Part shown: positions 25,942 through 37,273 of the stretch, one piece after another
Position numbering within the stretch: the first letter of the stretch is position 1
How the letters are laid out: each line of letters starts with the position of its first letter
Source: Bacteroidales bacterium
GTDB lineage: Bacteria > Bacteroidota > Bacteroidia > Bacteroidales > UBA932
DNA: 63,417 bases
Assembly (NCBI GenBank): GCA_017437825.1
Contig: JAFRXC010000055.1
Coordinates: forward strand, 1 to 63,417
Direction of reading: 5' to 3'
Program-made: the position numbers and the translations under genes
The notes under the pieces: generated by a model
The model's database searches: none
What the model was told of the DNA's origin: nothing
Seen by the model: the letters and a program-made list of their open reading frames with translations, nothing else

Positions 25942-28900
25942 GAATACAAAGGTCTGGATCTGGTAGAGACCGGGAACGAAATTCTGGAACGCTGGCGTAA
26001 GAACAATGCCTTCAGGAAATCTCTTGAATTGAGGGAAGGAGCGCCGGAATTCATATTCTTTGAAGGTCCGCCTTCCGCCAACGGAATGCCGGGTATCCAC
26101 CACGTGATGGCCCGCTCCATAAAGGATGCGGTATGCCGTTACAAGACCCAGACGGGCTACAAGGTAGACCGCCGCGCGGGATGGGACACCCACGGTCTTC
26201 CAGTAGAAATAGGCGTTGAAAAGAAGCTTGGAATCCACAAGGAGGACATCGGTACCAAGATCAGCGTGGAGGAGTACAACAAGACCTGCCGCAGCGAGGT
26301 AATGAAATATACCTCAGAGTGGGTCAACATGACCGAAAGGGTAGGCTACTGGGTGGATATGGATGACCCGTACATCACCTACGACAACCGTTACATAGAA
26401 ACCCTCTGGTACCTTCTCAAGGATATCTACGACAAGGGCCTCCTTTACAAAGGTTACTCCATCCAGCCTTACAGCCCGTCTGACGGTACAGGACTCAGTT
26501 CCCACGAACTCAACCAGCCTGGATGCTACAAGGACGTGACAGACACTACCGTCACATGCCAGTTCAAGGTCATAGGAGAGGACAATCTATATTTCCTGGC
26601 CTGGACCACCACGCCATGGACCCTTGCTTCGAACACGGCTCTCTGCGTGGGACCAAACATCGACTACGTCAAAGTAAAGTCTTCAAACCCTTATACCGGC
26701 AAGGAGGCTACATATATCGTTGCCAAGGCCCTCGTAGGCGCCTGGTTCAACGACAAGATCCCTTATGAGGTGCTGCCCGGCACTTGCAAGGGATCAGAAC
26801 TGGTTGGTATGCGCTACGAGCAGCTCATCCCATGGTTCAAACCCCTCGAGGGCGACGCCTTCAGGGTAATCTCCGGCGATTACGTTACCACTGAGGACGG
26901 TACCGGAATCGTTCACATCGCCCCTACCTTCGGAGCTGACGACAAGAAGGTGGCCTCCAATTTCGGCATCCCTCCTATGATGGTGGTTGACAAGGACGGC
27001 CGCAACCAGGCCCAGGTAGACCGCGAAGGCCGCTTCTTCAGGCTGGAGGATATGGATCCGGAATACGCCGCCACGGTAGATCCTTCATATGCCGAGTATT
27101 CAGGCCGCTACGTGAAGAATGCCTATGACGATTCCCTTCCCAAAGACGCCCCCACCCTTGACATAGACCTTTGCGTAATGCTCAAGAGCCAGGGCAAGGC
27201 CTTCAAGATCCAGAAGCACGTCCACAGCTATCCTCACAGTTGGCGTACTGACAAGCCCGTACTCTATTTCCCTCTTGACGCCTGGTTCATAAAGGCTTCC
27301 GCAGTTAAGGACCAGATGGTGGAGCTCAACAAGCACATCACCTGGAAGCCGGAATCCACAGGTACCGGACGCTTCGGCCAGTGGCTGGAGAACATCCAGG
27401 ACTGGAACCTGTCTCGCAGCCGCTTCTGGGGTACACCTCTGCCTATCTGGCGTACCGAGGACGGCAAGGAAGAGAAGTGCATAGGCTCCCTCAAGGAATT
27501 CTACGCCGAGATTGAGAAAGCAGTAGCTGCAGGCGTAATGCCCAGCAATCCTTTCAAGGACGCCGGCTTCGACCCTGAGGACATGTCCAAGGAAAACTAT
27601 GACAAGATAGACCTCCACCGCCCGTACGTGGACAACATATTCCTAGTCAGCGACAGCGGCCGCAAGATGACCCGCGAGACGGACCTCATCGACGTGTGGT
27701 TCGACTCCGGCGCAATGCCGTACGCCCAGGAAGGCCTCCGCGGCCTGAACGGCGGCAAGTTCGGCATCACCGCCGACTTCATCGCCGAGGGCGTTGACCA
27801 GACACGCGGATGGTTCTACACTCTTCACGCAATCCACACTATGGTCAGCGGCACACCTGCCTTCAAGCGCGTCATCTCCAACGGACTTGTCCTGGACAAG
27901 GATGGAAACAAGATGAGCAAGCGTCTCGGCAACGCCGTAGACCCGTTCCAGCAGCTTGACAAGTACGGCCCCGACGCACTCCGCTGGTATATGCTCACCA
28001 ACTCCCAGCCTTGGGACAACCTGCGTTACGACGACGCCGGAGTGGACGAGGTTCGCCGCAAGTTCTTCGGAACCCTCTACAATACGTACTCATTCTTCGC
28101 TTTGTATGCCAACGTTGACGGATTCGATCCCTCCGCTCCCCAGGTGGCCATAAGCCTTCGCCCGGAGACGGACAGGTGGATCATCTCCCTGATGAACACC
28201 CTCATCAGCAACGTCCGCGCTGCTTATGAAGACTATGACATAACCCTCGCAGGACGCCTGATCCAGGATTTCGTGTGCGACCACCTTTCAAACTGGTACG
28301 TCCGCCTGAACCGCAAGCGCTTCTGGGGAGGCGGCCTCACCCGTGACAAGCTGGCCGCATACCAGACCCTCTACGAGGTACTCAAGAACGTGGCAATCCT
28401 TTCGGCCCCCATTGCGCCGTTCTATATGGACCGTCTCTATCTGGACCTGGTTCCGGACGGAGAGGAATCCGTTCACTACGTGATAATGCCGAATGCCGAC
28501 ATGGACTTGGTAGACAAGGACCTCGAAGAGAGGATGGCCCTGGCACAGAAAGCCACATCAATGGTTCTGGCATTGCGCCGCAAAGTCAATATCAAGGTGC
28601 GCCAGCCGCTTTCAAAACTTGTCATTCCGGTTATCTCCGACAAGCTTAAAACCCAGCTTGAGGCTGTAGAAGGCATAATCCTGAGTGAAGTTAACGTCAA
28701 GGAAGCCGAATTCCTGCCAGATACCACCGGAATAATCACCAAGAAGATCAAGCCCAACTTCAAGACCCTGGGCAAGAAATACGGAGCAAGGATGAAGGAG
28801 ATAGCAGCTGCCTTCGGTACAATGGACCAGCAGACAATCTCCGCCATCCAGGCAAGCGAGGCTGCAGCACAGCAGTATGTCCTGGCCCTTGCATCTGGCG

Positions 28901-29703
28901 ACGTTGCCCTGGAGCCTGGCGATTATGAGATTTCCTCCGAGGATATGCCGGGCTGGCTCGTTGCAAGCGAAGGCCAGCTGACAATCGCCCTGGATATAGA
29001 GGTTACCGACGAGCTGAGGGCAGAGGGCGTTGCGCGCGAGCTCATCAACAGGGTTCAGAACATACGCAAGGATTCCGGATTCGAAGTTACTGACAAGGTG
29101 GCCGTGGAGATTTTCGCGTCAGGAGACAACTTCGCCCAGATAGAATCCTCCCTTGCAACATACAAGGATTATCTTGCATCTCAGACTTTGGCGGTGTCCG
29201 TCGACCTTCTTCCTATGGAAAAGGCCGCCGATGGCGCAGCCGATGTGGAGTGGAGCGAGGAGCCGATAAAGATTAAAGTCACCAAACAACAGATAAATAC
29301 TATGGCAGAAGAAGTAAAAACCCGCTACACGGATGAGGAACTTGCCGAGTTCAAGGCAATAATCCTCGAGAAGCTGGAGAAAGCAAAGCAGGAGTACAAT
29401 ACCCTCCGCCAAGTTGTAATGCACAATGGCAGCAACGACATCGAGGATACGTCTCCTTCTTTCAAGACCGTCGAGGATGACGGTGCAAACCAGCTCTCCA
29501 AGGAAGAGGCAAGCCAGCTTGCCCAGCGCCAGTACAAGTTCATCCAGAACCTGGAGGCCGCCCTTGTCAGAATCGAGAACAAGACTTACGGCATTTGCCG
29601 TGAGACTGGTAAACTTATCCCTAAGGAAAGACTTCGCCTCGTGCCTCACGCAACCCTTACAGTAGAGGCTAAGGAAATGCTTGCGAGAACCGGAAAGAAG
29701 TAG
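25930..29703 (+). CDS. ileS: Isoleucyl-tRNA synthetase fused to a DksA/TraR-like domain
   Basis: 1257 residues in one open frame. Residues 1-1124 are a complete class I IleRS: the HIGH-equivalent GIHH near 56-58, an editing domain, KMSKR near 661-665, the anticodon-binding region, and the usual C-terminal ending SEEPIKIKVTKQ. Residues from 1125 (MAEEVKTRYTDEELAEFKAI...) are a DksA/TraR-type protein of 133 residues with coiled coil; the zinc cysteines are reduced to the single one in YGICRETGKL, as in other Bacteroidota versions. In relatives this is normally a separate gene between ileS and lspA. Here no stop separates them: CAA CAG ATA AAT ACT ATG joins the two. The start at 25930 is preferred over an earlier Met. 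Whether a fused protein or an internal start at 29302 is used is not known. Confidence 0.93.
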   Translation: MTFKEYKGLDLVETGNEILERWRKNNAFRKSLELREGAPEFIFFEGPPSANGMPGIHHVMARSIKDAVCRYKTQTGYKVDRRAGWDTHGLPVEIGVEKKLGIHKEDIGTKISVEEYNKTCRSEVMKYTSEWVNMTERVGYWVDMDDPYITYDNRYIETLWYLLKDIYDKGLLYKGYSIQPYSPSDGTGLSSHELNQPGCYKDVTDTTVTCQFKVIGEDNLYFLAWTTTPWTLASNTALCVGPNIDYVKVKSSNPYTGKEATYIVAKALVGAWFNDKIPYEVLPGTCKGSELVGMRYEQLIPWFKPLEGDAFRVISGDYVTTEDGTGIVHIAPTFGADDKKVASNFGIPPMMVVDKDGRNQAQVDREGRFFRLEDMDPEYAATVDPSYAEYSGRYVKNAYDDSLPKDAPTLDIDLCVMLKSQGKAFKIQKHVHSYPHSWRTDKPVLYFPLDAWFIKASAVKDQMVELNKHITWKPESTGTGRFGQWLENIQDWNLSRSRFWGTPLPIWRTEDGKEEKCIGSLKEFYAEIEKAVAAGVMPSNPFKDAGFDPEDMSKENYDKIDLHRPYVDNIFLVSDSGRKMTRETDLIDVWFDSGAMPYAQEGLRGLNGGKFGITADFIAEGVDQTRGWFYTLHAIHTMVSGTPAFKRVISNGLVLDKDGNKMSKRLGNAVDPFQQLDKYGPDALRWYMLTNSQPWDNLRYDDAGVDEVRRKFFGTLYNTYSFFALYANVDGFDPSAPQVAISLRPETDRWIISLMNTLISNVRAAYEDYDITLAGRLIQDFVCDHLSNWYVRLNRKRFWGGGLTRDKLAAYQTLYEVLKNVAILSAPIAPFYMDRLYLDLVPDGEESVHYVIMPNADMDLVDKDLEERMALAQKATSMVLALRRKVNIKVRQPLSKLVIPVISDKLKTQLEAVEGIILSEVNVKEAEFLPDTTGIITKKIKPNFKTLGKKYGARMKEIAAAFGTMDQQTISAIQASEAAAQQYVLALASGDVALEPGDYEISSEDMPGWLVASEGQLTIALDIEVTDELRAEGVARELINRVQNIRKDSGFEVTDKVAVEIFASGDNFAQIESSLATYKDYLASQTLAVSVDLLPMEKAADGAADVEWSEEPIKIKVTKQQINTMAEEVKTRYTDEELAEFKAIILEKLEKAKQEYNTLRQVVMHNGSNDIEDTSPSFKTVEDDGANQLSKEEASQLAQRQYKFIQNLEAALVRIENKTYGICRETGKLIPKERLRLVPHATLTVEAKEMLARTGKK

Positions 29704-29704
29704 T

Positions 29705-30262
29705 ATGGCATTGTCCAAAGGGAAGAAACTGTTGATTATGGGAGCAGTGCTGCTGGTCATAGACCAGGTCAGCAAGGTTCTCGTGAAGACAAATATGTCT
29801 ATAGGCGACAGTTTCCCCGTTATCGGCCAGTGGTTCAGGATAGCCTTCATTGAGAATGAGGGAATGGCATTCGGAATGTCCTTTGGCGGGGTAGTGGGTA
29901 AATATATCCTCACCGCCTTCCGCATTATCCTCTCAGGCATCCTTATCTGGTGGGTACGGGACCTTCTCAGGAAAGAAACCCCTATGGGACTTCTCATCCC
30001 TCTGGCACTTATCACCACAGGTGCCATTGGAAACGTGATAGACTGTGTATTTTACGGAGTGATATGGGATTACGCGCCGCTTTTCCAGGGCAGGGTGGTG
30101 GATATGCTCTATTTCCCGCTCATTGACACCTATGTGGGCGGCAGGCACATCACCTTCTTCGATCCCGTATTCAATATTGCGGACAGCTGCGTCACTGTAG
30201 GCGCGTTCTGGTTCGTAATCTACTCCCTCTTCCATCCTTCTGCCTTAAAGGAAGATAAATAG
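29705..30262 (+). CDS. lspA: Lipoprotein signal peptidase II
   Basis: 185 residues, four membrane helices; cleaves the signal peptide of prolipoproteins at the lipid-modified Cys. Family landmarks: DQVSKVLVKTNM, NEGMAFGM, GAIGNVIDCVFYGVIWDYAP with the first catalytic Asp, and FDPVFNIADSCVTVG with the second. One base after the ileS stop. Substrates in this window would include the M48, def-like, TlpA-like, PTP-like and sugar-isomerase lipoproteins. Confidence 0.95.
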   Translation: MALSKGKKLLIMGAVLLVIDQVSKVLVKTNMSIGDSFPVIGQWFRIAFIENEGMAFGMSFGGVVGKYILTAFRIILSGILIWWVRDLLRKETPMGLLIPLALITTGAIGNVIDCVFYGVIWDYAPLFQGRVVDMLYFPLIDTYVGGRHITFFDPVFNIADSCVTVGAFWFVIYSLFHPSALKEDK

Positions 30263-30274
30263 TTTCAAACTCCC

Positions 30275-30317
30275 CGCGAGGGTATAGCCAAGGGGTCCCC
30301 TTGGCTATACCCTCGCG
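30275..30317. repeat. 43-bp near-perfect palindrome downstream of lspA
   Basis: The left arm at 30275-30295 begins CGCGAGGGTATAGCC and ends AAGGGG. The right arm at 30297-30317 is its exact 21-base complement. A single T at 30296 separates them. It begins 12 bases after the lspA stop. As RNA it would form a very stable hairpin, but there is no T-tract afterwards (TACCGCAATAAAG), so it is not a standard terminator. Confidence 0.85.
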
Positions 30318-30415
30318 TACCGCAATAAAGCAAATCTAATCTTTACATAATTATATAAAAACGCAAATAGTGTAGAGAATAATTATAAAATGTTATGAAT
30401 TTCAGTATTAATGTC

Positions 30416-30503
30416 TATATTTGCGTGTATTCATAAATTTAATTAAGATTAAAAAGATCAACCCACCCCACGCGTGAGCGCCGGGTGGGTTTTGATTTTA
30501 TTG
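30416..30503 (+). promoter_or_regulatory. Promoter, short leader and terminator hairpin before the HNH gene
   Basis: TATATTTG at 30416-30423 is a full -7 match. About 40 bases on is a stem ACCCACCC (30461-30468) / GGGTGGGT (30483-30490) with a GC-rich 14-base loop, then TTTTGATTTTATTG. Together they would give an RNA of about 70 nt, either a small RNA or an attenuated leader of the HNH gene whose ATG is at 30526. A second weak -7 (TATATTTA, 30516-30523) lies right before that ATG. Confidence 0.5.
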
Positions 30504-30525
30504 AAAAGAAATTCTTATATTTACA

Positions 30526-32972
<2,447 letters not shown>

Positions 32973-33269
32973 TTAGTATTCGTTCCAGGAGCGGATGGAC
33001 AGGCCTTCCACACCTATCTTGCATAATGCGTATATGAAGGCACGTGCCAGGCGTGCGTTTGTAATGAGTGGTATGTTATGGTCGATAGCGGAGCGCCTGA
33101 TGGCGAATCCATTTGCCAACTCCCTGGCTGTGAAGTTCTTTGGAATATTGATGACAAGATCCAGTTTATGCCCCTCTATATAGTCTATGGCATTATGCTG
33201 CTTGCCGGAATCCGGCCAGTGGAGCACCTCCGACTCTATGTTGTGCTCCGCCAGGAACTGCGCTGTTCC
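32973..33269 (-). pseudogene. carB: C-terminal remainder of carB, cut off by an in-frame TAG
   Basis: Continues the carB frame without shift after the TAG at 33272-33270. The 98 codons encode GTAQFLAEHNIESEVLHW... to ...GLSIRSWNEY and end at TAA (32975-32973). They are the rest of the MGS-like allosteric domain: INIPKNFTARELANGFAIRRSAIDHNIPLITNARLARAF is well conserved. With no obvious start other than GTG/ATA codons, it would be made only by readthrough or internal initiation. The lack of further damage suggests a recent change, polymorphism, sequencing error or readthrough. Confidence 0.85.
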
Positions 33270-36191
33270 CTAAGTTGCGTATATCTTGTAACCATAGTCC
33301 CTGAGCGTAGTGCAAGCTTCGAGCATCTCCACTTTGGAATATGAAGGACCTGAGGATATGAGAATTCCTTTTTCTTTTGAAGGGATGCTGTAACCTACTG
33401 AAAGCATGCTCTTCAGCAATGCCTCATAGTAGTTGTCTCCTATGCAGGCGACCTCACCGGTCGAGGCCATGTCCACGCCGTGGACAGGGTCTGCCTGCAG
33501 AAGCCTGGCGAAAGAGAACTGGGAACTCTTCACGCCCACGTAATCTATGTCTGCAAAGTTCTTTGTATATGCCGCTACCTGCTTGCCCAGCATAATGTCA
33601 GTGGCAAGGCCTATGAAGTTGAACTTGGTGATTTTGGATACGAAAGGGAAACTTCGCGAAGCGCGAAGGTTGCATTCTATCACCCTCAGTTCATTGTCCT
33701 TTGCAAGGAACTGAATGTTGAAAGGTCCGGAAATATTCAGTCCTGCTGCTATTTTGCGGGCAATCTTCATTATCCTGCGTATGGTCTCGTAATAGAGCCT
33801 CTGGGCGGGGAATACCACGGTGGCGTCACCCGAATGAACGCCCGCGAACTCTATGTGCTCGCTTATGGCGTAGCACTTTATGACTCCGTCCTGTGCGACG
33901 GCGTCAATCTCCACCTCCTTGGCCCTCTGCAGGAACTCGGTGGCAACCACCGGATGCTCCTGACTGACGACGGCTGCGTTTCGCAGCGATTCTTCAAGTT
34001 CGTCACGGCTGAAGACCACTTTCATAGCGGCGCCGGACAGCACATAGGAAGGGCGTATCAATATCGGCAGCCCCACCTCGTCTGCGAAGGCGTTGATGTC
34101 TTCTATACTTGTGAGTTCTTTCCAGCGCGGCTGGTCAATTCCCAGGGCGTCGCACATGGAAGAGAACTTCTCGCGGTCCTCGGCCATATCTATGGACTTT
34201 GCGGAGGTGCCCAGGATCCTGACACCGTTGGAGTCCAGCTGAAGCGCCAGGTTGTTGGGTATCTGTCCTCCAACGGACACTATTACGCCTAGGGGAGACT
34301 CCAGCTCACAGATGTCCAGCACTCTTTCCAGGGACAGTTCGTCAAAGAAGAGCCTGTCGCATATGTCGTAGTCCGTGCTGACTGTTTCAGGGTTATAGTT
34401 GATCATTATGGCTCTGTAGCCGCTTTCCTGAATCTTCTTTACCGCAGTTACGCTGCACCAGTCGAATTCCACGCTGCTGCCTATCCTGTAGGCACCGCTT
34501 CCCAGCACTATTACAGAGCGGCCGTCACGTTCGAACTCTATGTCGTGCTCCCTGCCGTTGTAGGTCAGGTACAGGTAATTGGTCTGAGCCGGATACTCTC
34601 CCGCAAGGGTGTCTATCTGCTTGACTGCAGGCAGGATTCCAAGGCTCTTGCGCCTTGCGCGTACTTCCATTCCGGTCTTGTGCAGCTCGGCATCGGTGCC
34701 GTCAGTGACGAACTTTCCTATCTGCCAGTCGGAGAATCCCAGTTTCTTGGCGCCAAGGATTGTCTGGTAGTCCAGCCTGTCTATGGAGCGTACGGCTTTG
34801 AGCCGCATCTTGTATTCGTGAATGTTCTGCAGTCTGAACAGGAACCATTTGTCTATCTTGGTGATGTTGTAGAGGTCGTCAATGCTGTAACCTTCGTCAA
34901 AGGCCTGGCTGATGGCAAGGATGCGCTTGTCTGTAGGGTGGCTCAACTCATAATGCACGTCCGGAACCTCTATGGGACTGCCTACGAATCCTCTCAGGCC
35001 CACGCCAACCATCCTGAGGCCCTTCTGGATGGCCTCCTCGAAAGAGCGGCCTATTGCCATTACCTCGCCTACTGACTTCATCGACGAACCGATGAGCTTT
35101 GAGACGCCTTCGAATTTACCGAGGTCCCAGCGTGGAATCTTGCACACTACGTAGTCCAGGGCAGGCTCGAAGCACGCGGAAGTCACCTTGGTGACGGCGT
35201 TGGGAATCTCATGAAGGCCGAAGCCGAGGCCCAGCTTGGCGGCCACGAAGGCCAGGGGGTACCCTGTGGCCTTGGACGCCAGCGCGGAGGAGCGGCTGAG
35301 CCTTGCATTCACCTCAATGACGCGGTAGTCGTCCGACTCAGGGTCAAGGGCGTACTGCACGTTGCATTCGCCAATGATGCCTATGTGACGTATGATGTCT
35401 ATTGCGATGCGGCGAAGCCTGTGGTACTCGTGGTCGCTGAGCGTCTGAGACGGTGCCACCACAATGCTCTCGCCCGTGTGGATTCCCAGCGGGTCCAGGT
35501 TCTCCATATTGCACACCGTGATGCAGTTGTCGAAGCGGTCGCGCACAACCTCGTACTCAATCTCCTTCCACCCCTTGAGGGACTCTTCTATCAGGATCTG
35601 CGGCGAGTATGTGAAAGCGCTGGAAGCGAGGTTCTCCAACTCCTTGTCGTTCTTGCAGAAACCGGAGCCGAGGCCTCCGAGTGTATATGCGGCGCGCACT
35701 ATCACGGGGTAGCCTATCTCCCTGACTGCCGCCAGGGCTTCCTCCATATTGCCTGCGGCGATGCTCTTGGGAGTCTTCACCCCGATTGACCGCATCATCG
35801 AGGCGAAGATCTCGCGGTCCTCGGTGTTGATGATGGCTTGCACCGGTGTTCCCAGCACCTGCACGCCGAATTCCTCAAGGGTGCCGTTACGGTAAAGTTC
35901 CACGCCGCAGTTCAACGCCGTCTGCCCGCCGAAGGCCAGCATAATGGCGTCGGGACGCTCCTTCTCTATCACTTTGCGGACGAAGTCGGCAGTGAGGGGG
36001 AGGAAGTAAGTGGTATCAGCTATGTCCTCGGAAGTCTGGACGGTGGCTATGTTGGGGTTAATCAGCACAGTCTTACGGCCTTCTTCCTTCAATGCCTTGA
36101 GGGCCTGTGAGCCGGAATAGTCGAATTCTCCTGACTGTCCTATCTTGAGGGCGCCTGAGCCCAGGACCAGAATCTTATTAATCTCAGCCAT
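33270..36191 (-). CDS. carB: Carbamoyl-phosphate synthase large subunit, truncated by TAG at codon 974
   Basis: 973 residues before an in-frame TAG; the full frame to 32973 would be 1072, the usual length. Makes carbamoyl phosphate from bicarbonate, 2 ATP and ammonia delivered by CarA, for pyrimidines and arginine. Both ATP-grasp halves are complete: VLGSGALKIGQSGEFDYSGSQA at the N-terminus and IVLGSGAYRIGSSVEFDWCSV near residue 550. The stop falls about 40 residues into the C-terminal allosteric domain, after GYKIYAT, where homologues continue xGT. The catalytic core would survive but nucleotide/ornithine control would be lost. It overlaps carA by 8 bases. Confidence 0.9.
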   Translation of the reverse strand: MAEINKILVLGSGALKIGQSGEFDYSGSQALKALKEEGRKTVLINPNIATVQTSEDIADTTYFLPLTADFVRKVIEKERPDAIMLAFGGQTALNCGVELYRNGTLEEFGVQVLGTPVQAIINTEDREIFASMMRSIGVKTPKSIAAGNMEEALAAVREIGYPVIVRAAYTLGGLGSGFCKNDKELENLASSAFTYSPQILIEESLKGWKEIEYEVVRDRFDNCITVCNMENLDPLGIHTGESIVVAPSQTLSDHEYHRLRRIAIDIIRHIGIIGECNVQYALDPESDDYRVIEVNARLSRSSALASKATGYPLAFVAAKLGLGFGLHEIPNAVTKVTSACFEPALDYVVCKIPRWDLGKFEGVSKLIGSSMKSVGEVMAIGRSFEEAIQKGLRMVGVGLRGFVGSPIEVPDVHYELSHPTDKRILAISQAFDEGYSIDDLYNITKIDKWFLFRLQNIHEYKMRLKAVRSIDRLDYQTILGAKKLGFSDWQIGKFVTDGTDAELHKTGMEVRARRKSLGILPAVKQIDTLAGEYPAQTNYLYLTYNGREHDIEFERDGRSVIVLGSGAYRIGSSVEFDWCSVTAVKKIQESGYRAIMINYNPETVSTDYDICDRLFFDELSLERVLDICELESPLGVIVSVGGQIPNNLALQLDSNGVRILGTSAKSIDMAEDREKFSSMCDALGIDQPRWKELTSIEDINAFADEVGLPILIRPSYVLSGAAMKVVFSRDELEESLRNAAVVSQEHPVVATEFLQRAKEVEIDAVAQDGVIKCYAISEHIEFAGVHSGDATVVFPAQRLYYETIRRIMKIARKIAAGLNISGPFNIQFLAKDNELRVIECNLRASRSFPFVSKITKFNFIGLATDIMLGKQVAAYTKNFADIDYVGVKSSQFSFARLLQADPVHGVDMASTGEVACIGDNYYEALLKSMLSVGYSIPSKEKGILISSGPSYSKVEMLEACTTLRDYGYKIYAT

Positions 36192-37272
36192 TGCTCTGTC
36201 CCTCCTTATATTTTACCATGTTGTCTGCGAAGGCCGCGAACAGGCTCTCGGTATCCACGGGCCCGCTGGACGCTTCAGGATGGAACTGAGTACTGAAGAA
36301 CGGCTTTGACTTGTGCCTGATACCCTCGTTTGTACCGTCATTCAAGTTGGTGAACATCGCCTCCCAGTCAGATGGCAGGGTAGAGGGATCAACTGCAAAG
36401 CCGTGGTTCTGCGAAGTAATGAAACACTTTTGAGTTCCAGGCACTATCACGGGCTGGTTGTGTCCGCGGTGGCCGTATTTCATCTTGAATGTCTGTGCAC
36501 CGGCAGCCAGAGCCATCAGCTGATGTCCCAGGCAGATTCCCATTATGGGCCTGTCTTCCTGCAGCGCGTACTTCAGGTGCTCTATGACAGGAGTCAGAAG
36601 GGCGGGATTGCCGGGGCCGTTGGAGATGAACAGGCCGTCGTAGTCCGCCCCCCTGAAATCGTAGTCCCAGGGCACCAGGGTGACTGTTATGTCGTGCTTG
36701 AGAAGGCAGCGGATGATATTGTTCTTCATTCCACAGTCCACCATAAGCACATTGTAGCGGCCGGATCCGAAGGTCTGGATCTCCTTGCAGGAAACCTGTT
36801 CCACCAGATTGTCCTGGTCGGGGTCGTAGAAGCCGGGATCCACGCCGTCGAACACAATCTTGCCAAGCATCGCGCCTTTCTCCCTGAGTTTCTTGGTGAG
36901 AGCTCTTGTGTCGATGCCGTAAAGGCCGGGCACTTCCCAAGTCTTGAGCCAGGTTCCCAGGCTCCTTTCAGAGTCCCAGTGACTGTATTTCTGTGAGTAA
37001 TCGGAAATTACCAGGCCGGTGCATTGGATACGGTCGGATTCGAAATAACGGGAAAGACCGTTTTCCTTCTTGTCTCCGGGGACTCCGTAATTGCCAATCA
37101 TCGGATAGGTAGGGATGAGGATCTGTCCTTTGTAAGAAGGGTCGCTGAGGCTTTCCGGATAACCGGTCATAGCTGTGTAAAACACCATTTCTCCACTTAC
37201 GGATTTCTCATATCCGAAAGAGAAGGCGTCGTACTGGCTTCCGTCCGAGAGAATGAGTTTGGCGTTGCTCAT
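36184..37272 (-). CDS. carA: Carbamoyl-phosphate synthase small (glutaminase) subunit
   Basis: 362 residues. Hydrolyses glutamine and channels ammonia to CarB. The C-terminal class I amidotransferase domain shows GLFISNGPGNPALL, the nucleophile in GICLGHQLMALAAG, and STQFHPEASSGP with the triad His and Glu. The start is 1 base after the dapL stop and its end overlaps carB, so all are in one transcript. Confidence 0.96.
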   Translation of the reverse strand: MSNAKLILSDGSQYDAFSFGYEKSVSGEMVFYTAMTGYPESLSDPSYKGQILIPTYPMIGNYGVPGDKKENGLSRYFESDRIQCTGLVISDYSQKYSHWDSERSLGTWLKTWEVPGLYGIDTRALTKKLREKGAMLGKIVFDGVDPGFYDPDQDNLVEQVSCKEIQTFGSGRYNVLMVDCGMKNNIIRCLLKHDITVTLVPWDYDFRGADYDGLFISNGPGNPALLTPVIEHLKYALQEDRPIMGICLGHQLMALAAGAQTFKMKYGHRGHNQPVIVPGTQKCFITSQNHGFAVDPSTLPSDWEAMFTNLNDGTNEGIRHKSKPFFSTQFHPEASSGPVDTESLFAAFADNMVKYKEGQSNG

Positions 37273-37273
37273 T

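Noticed and set aside
33228..33272. Frameshift as the cause of the carB break
   Set aside because: Both parts are in the same frame with 14 conserved codons between the TAG and the next reported ORF; a single nonsense codon explains it. The same holds for gltB.
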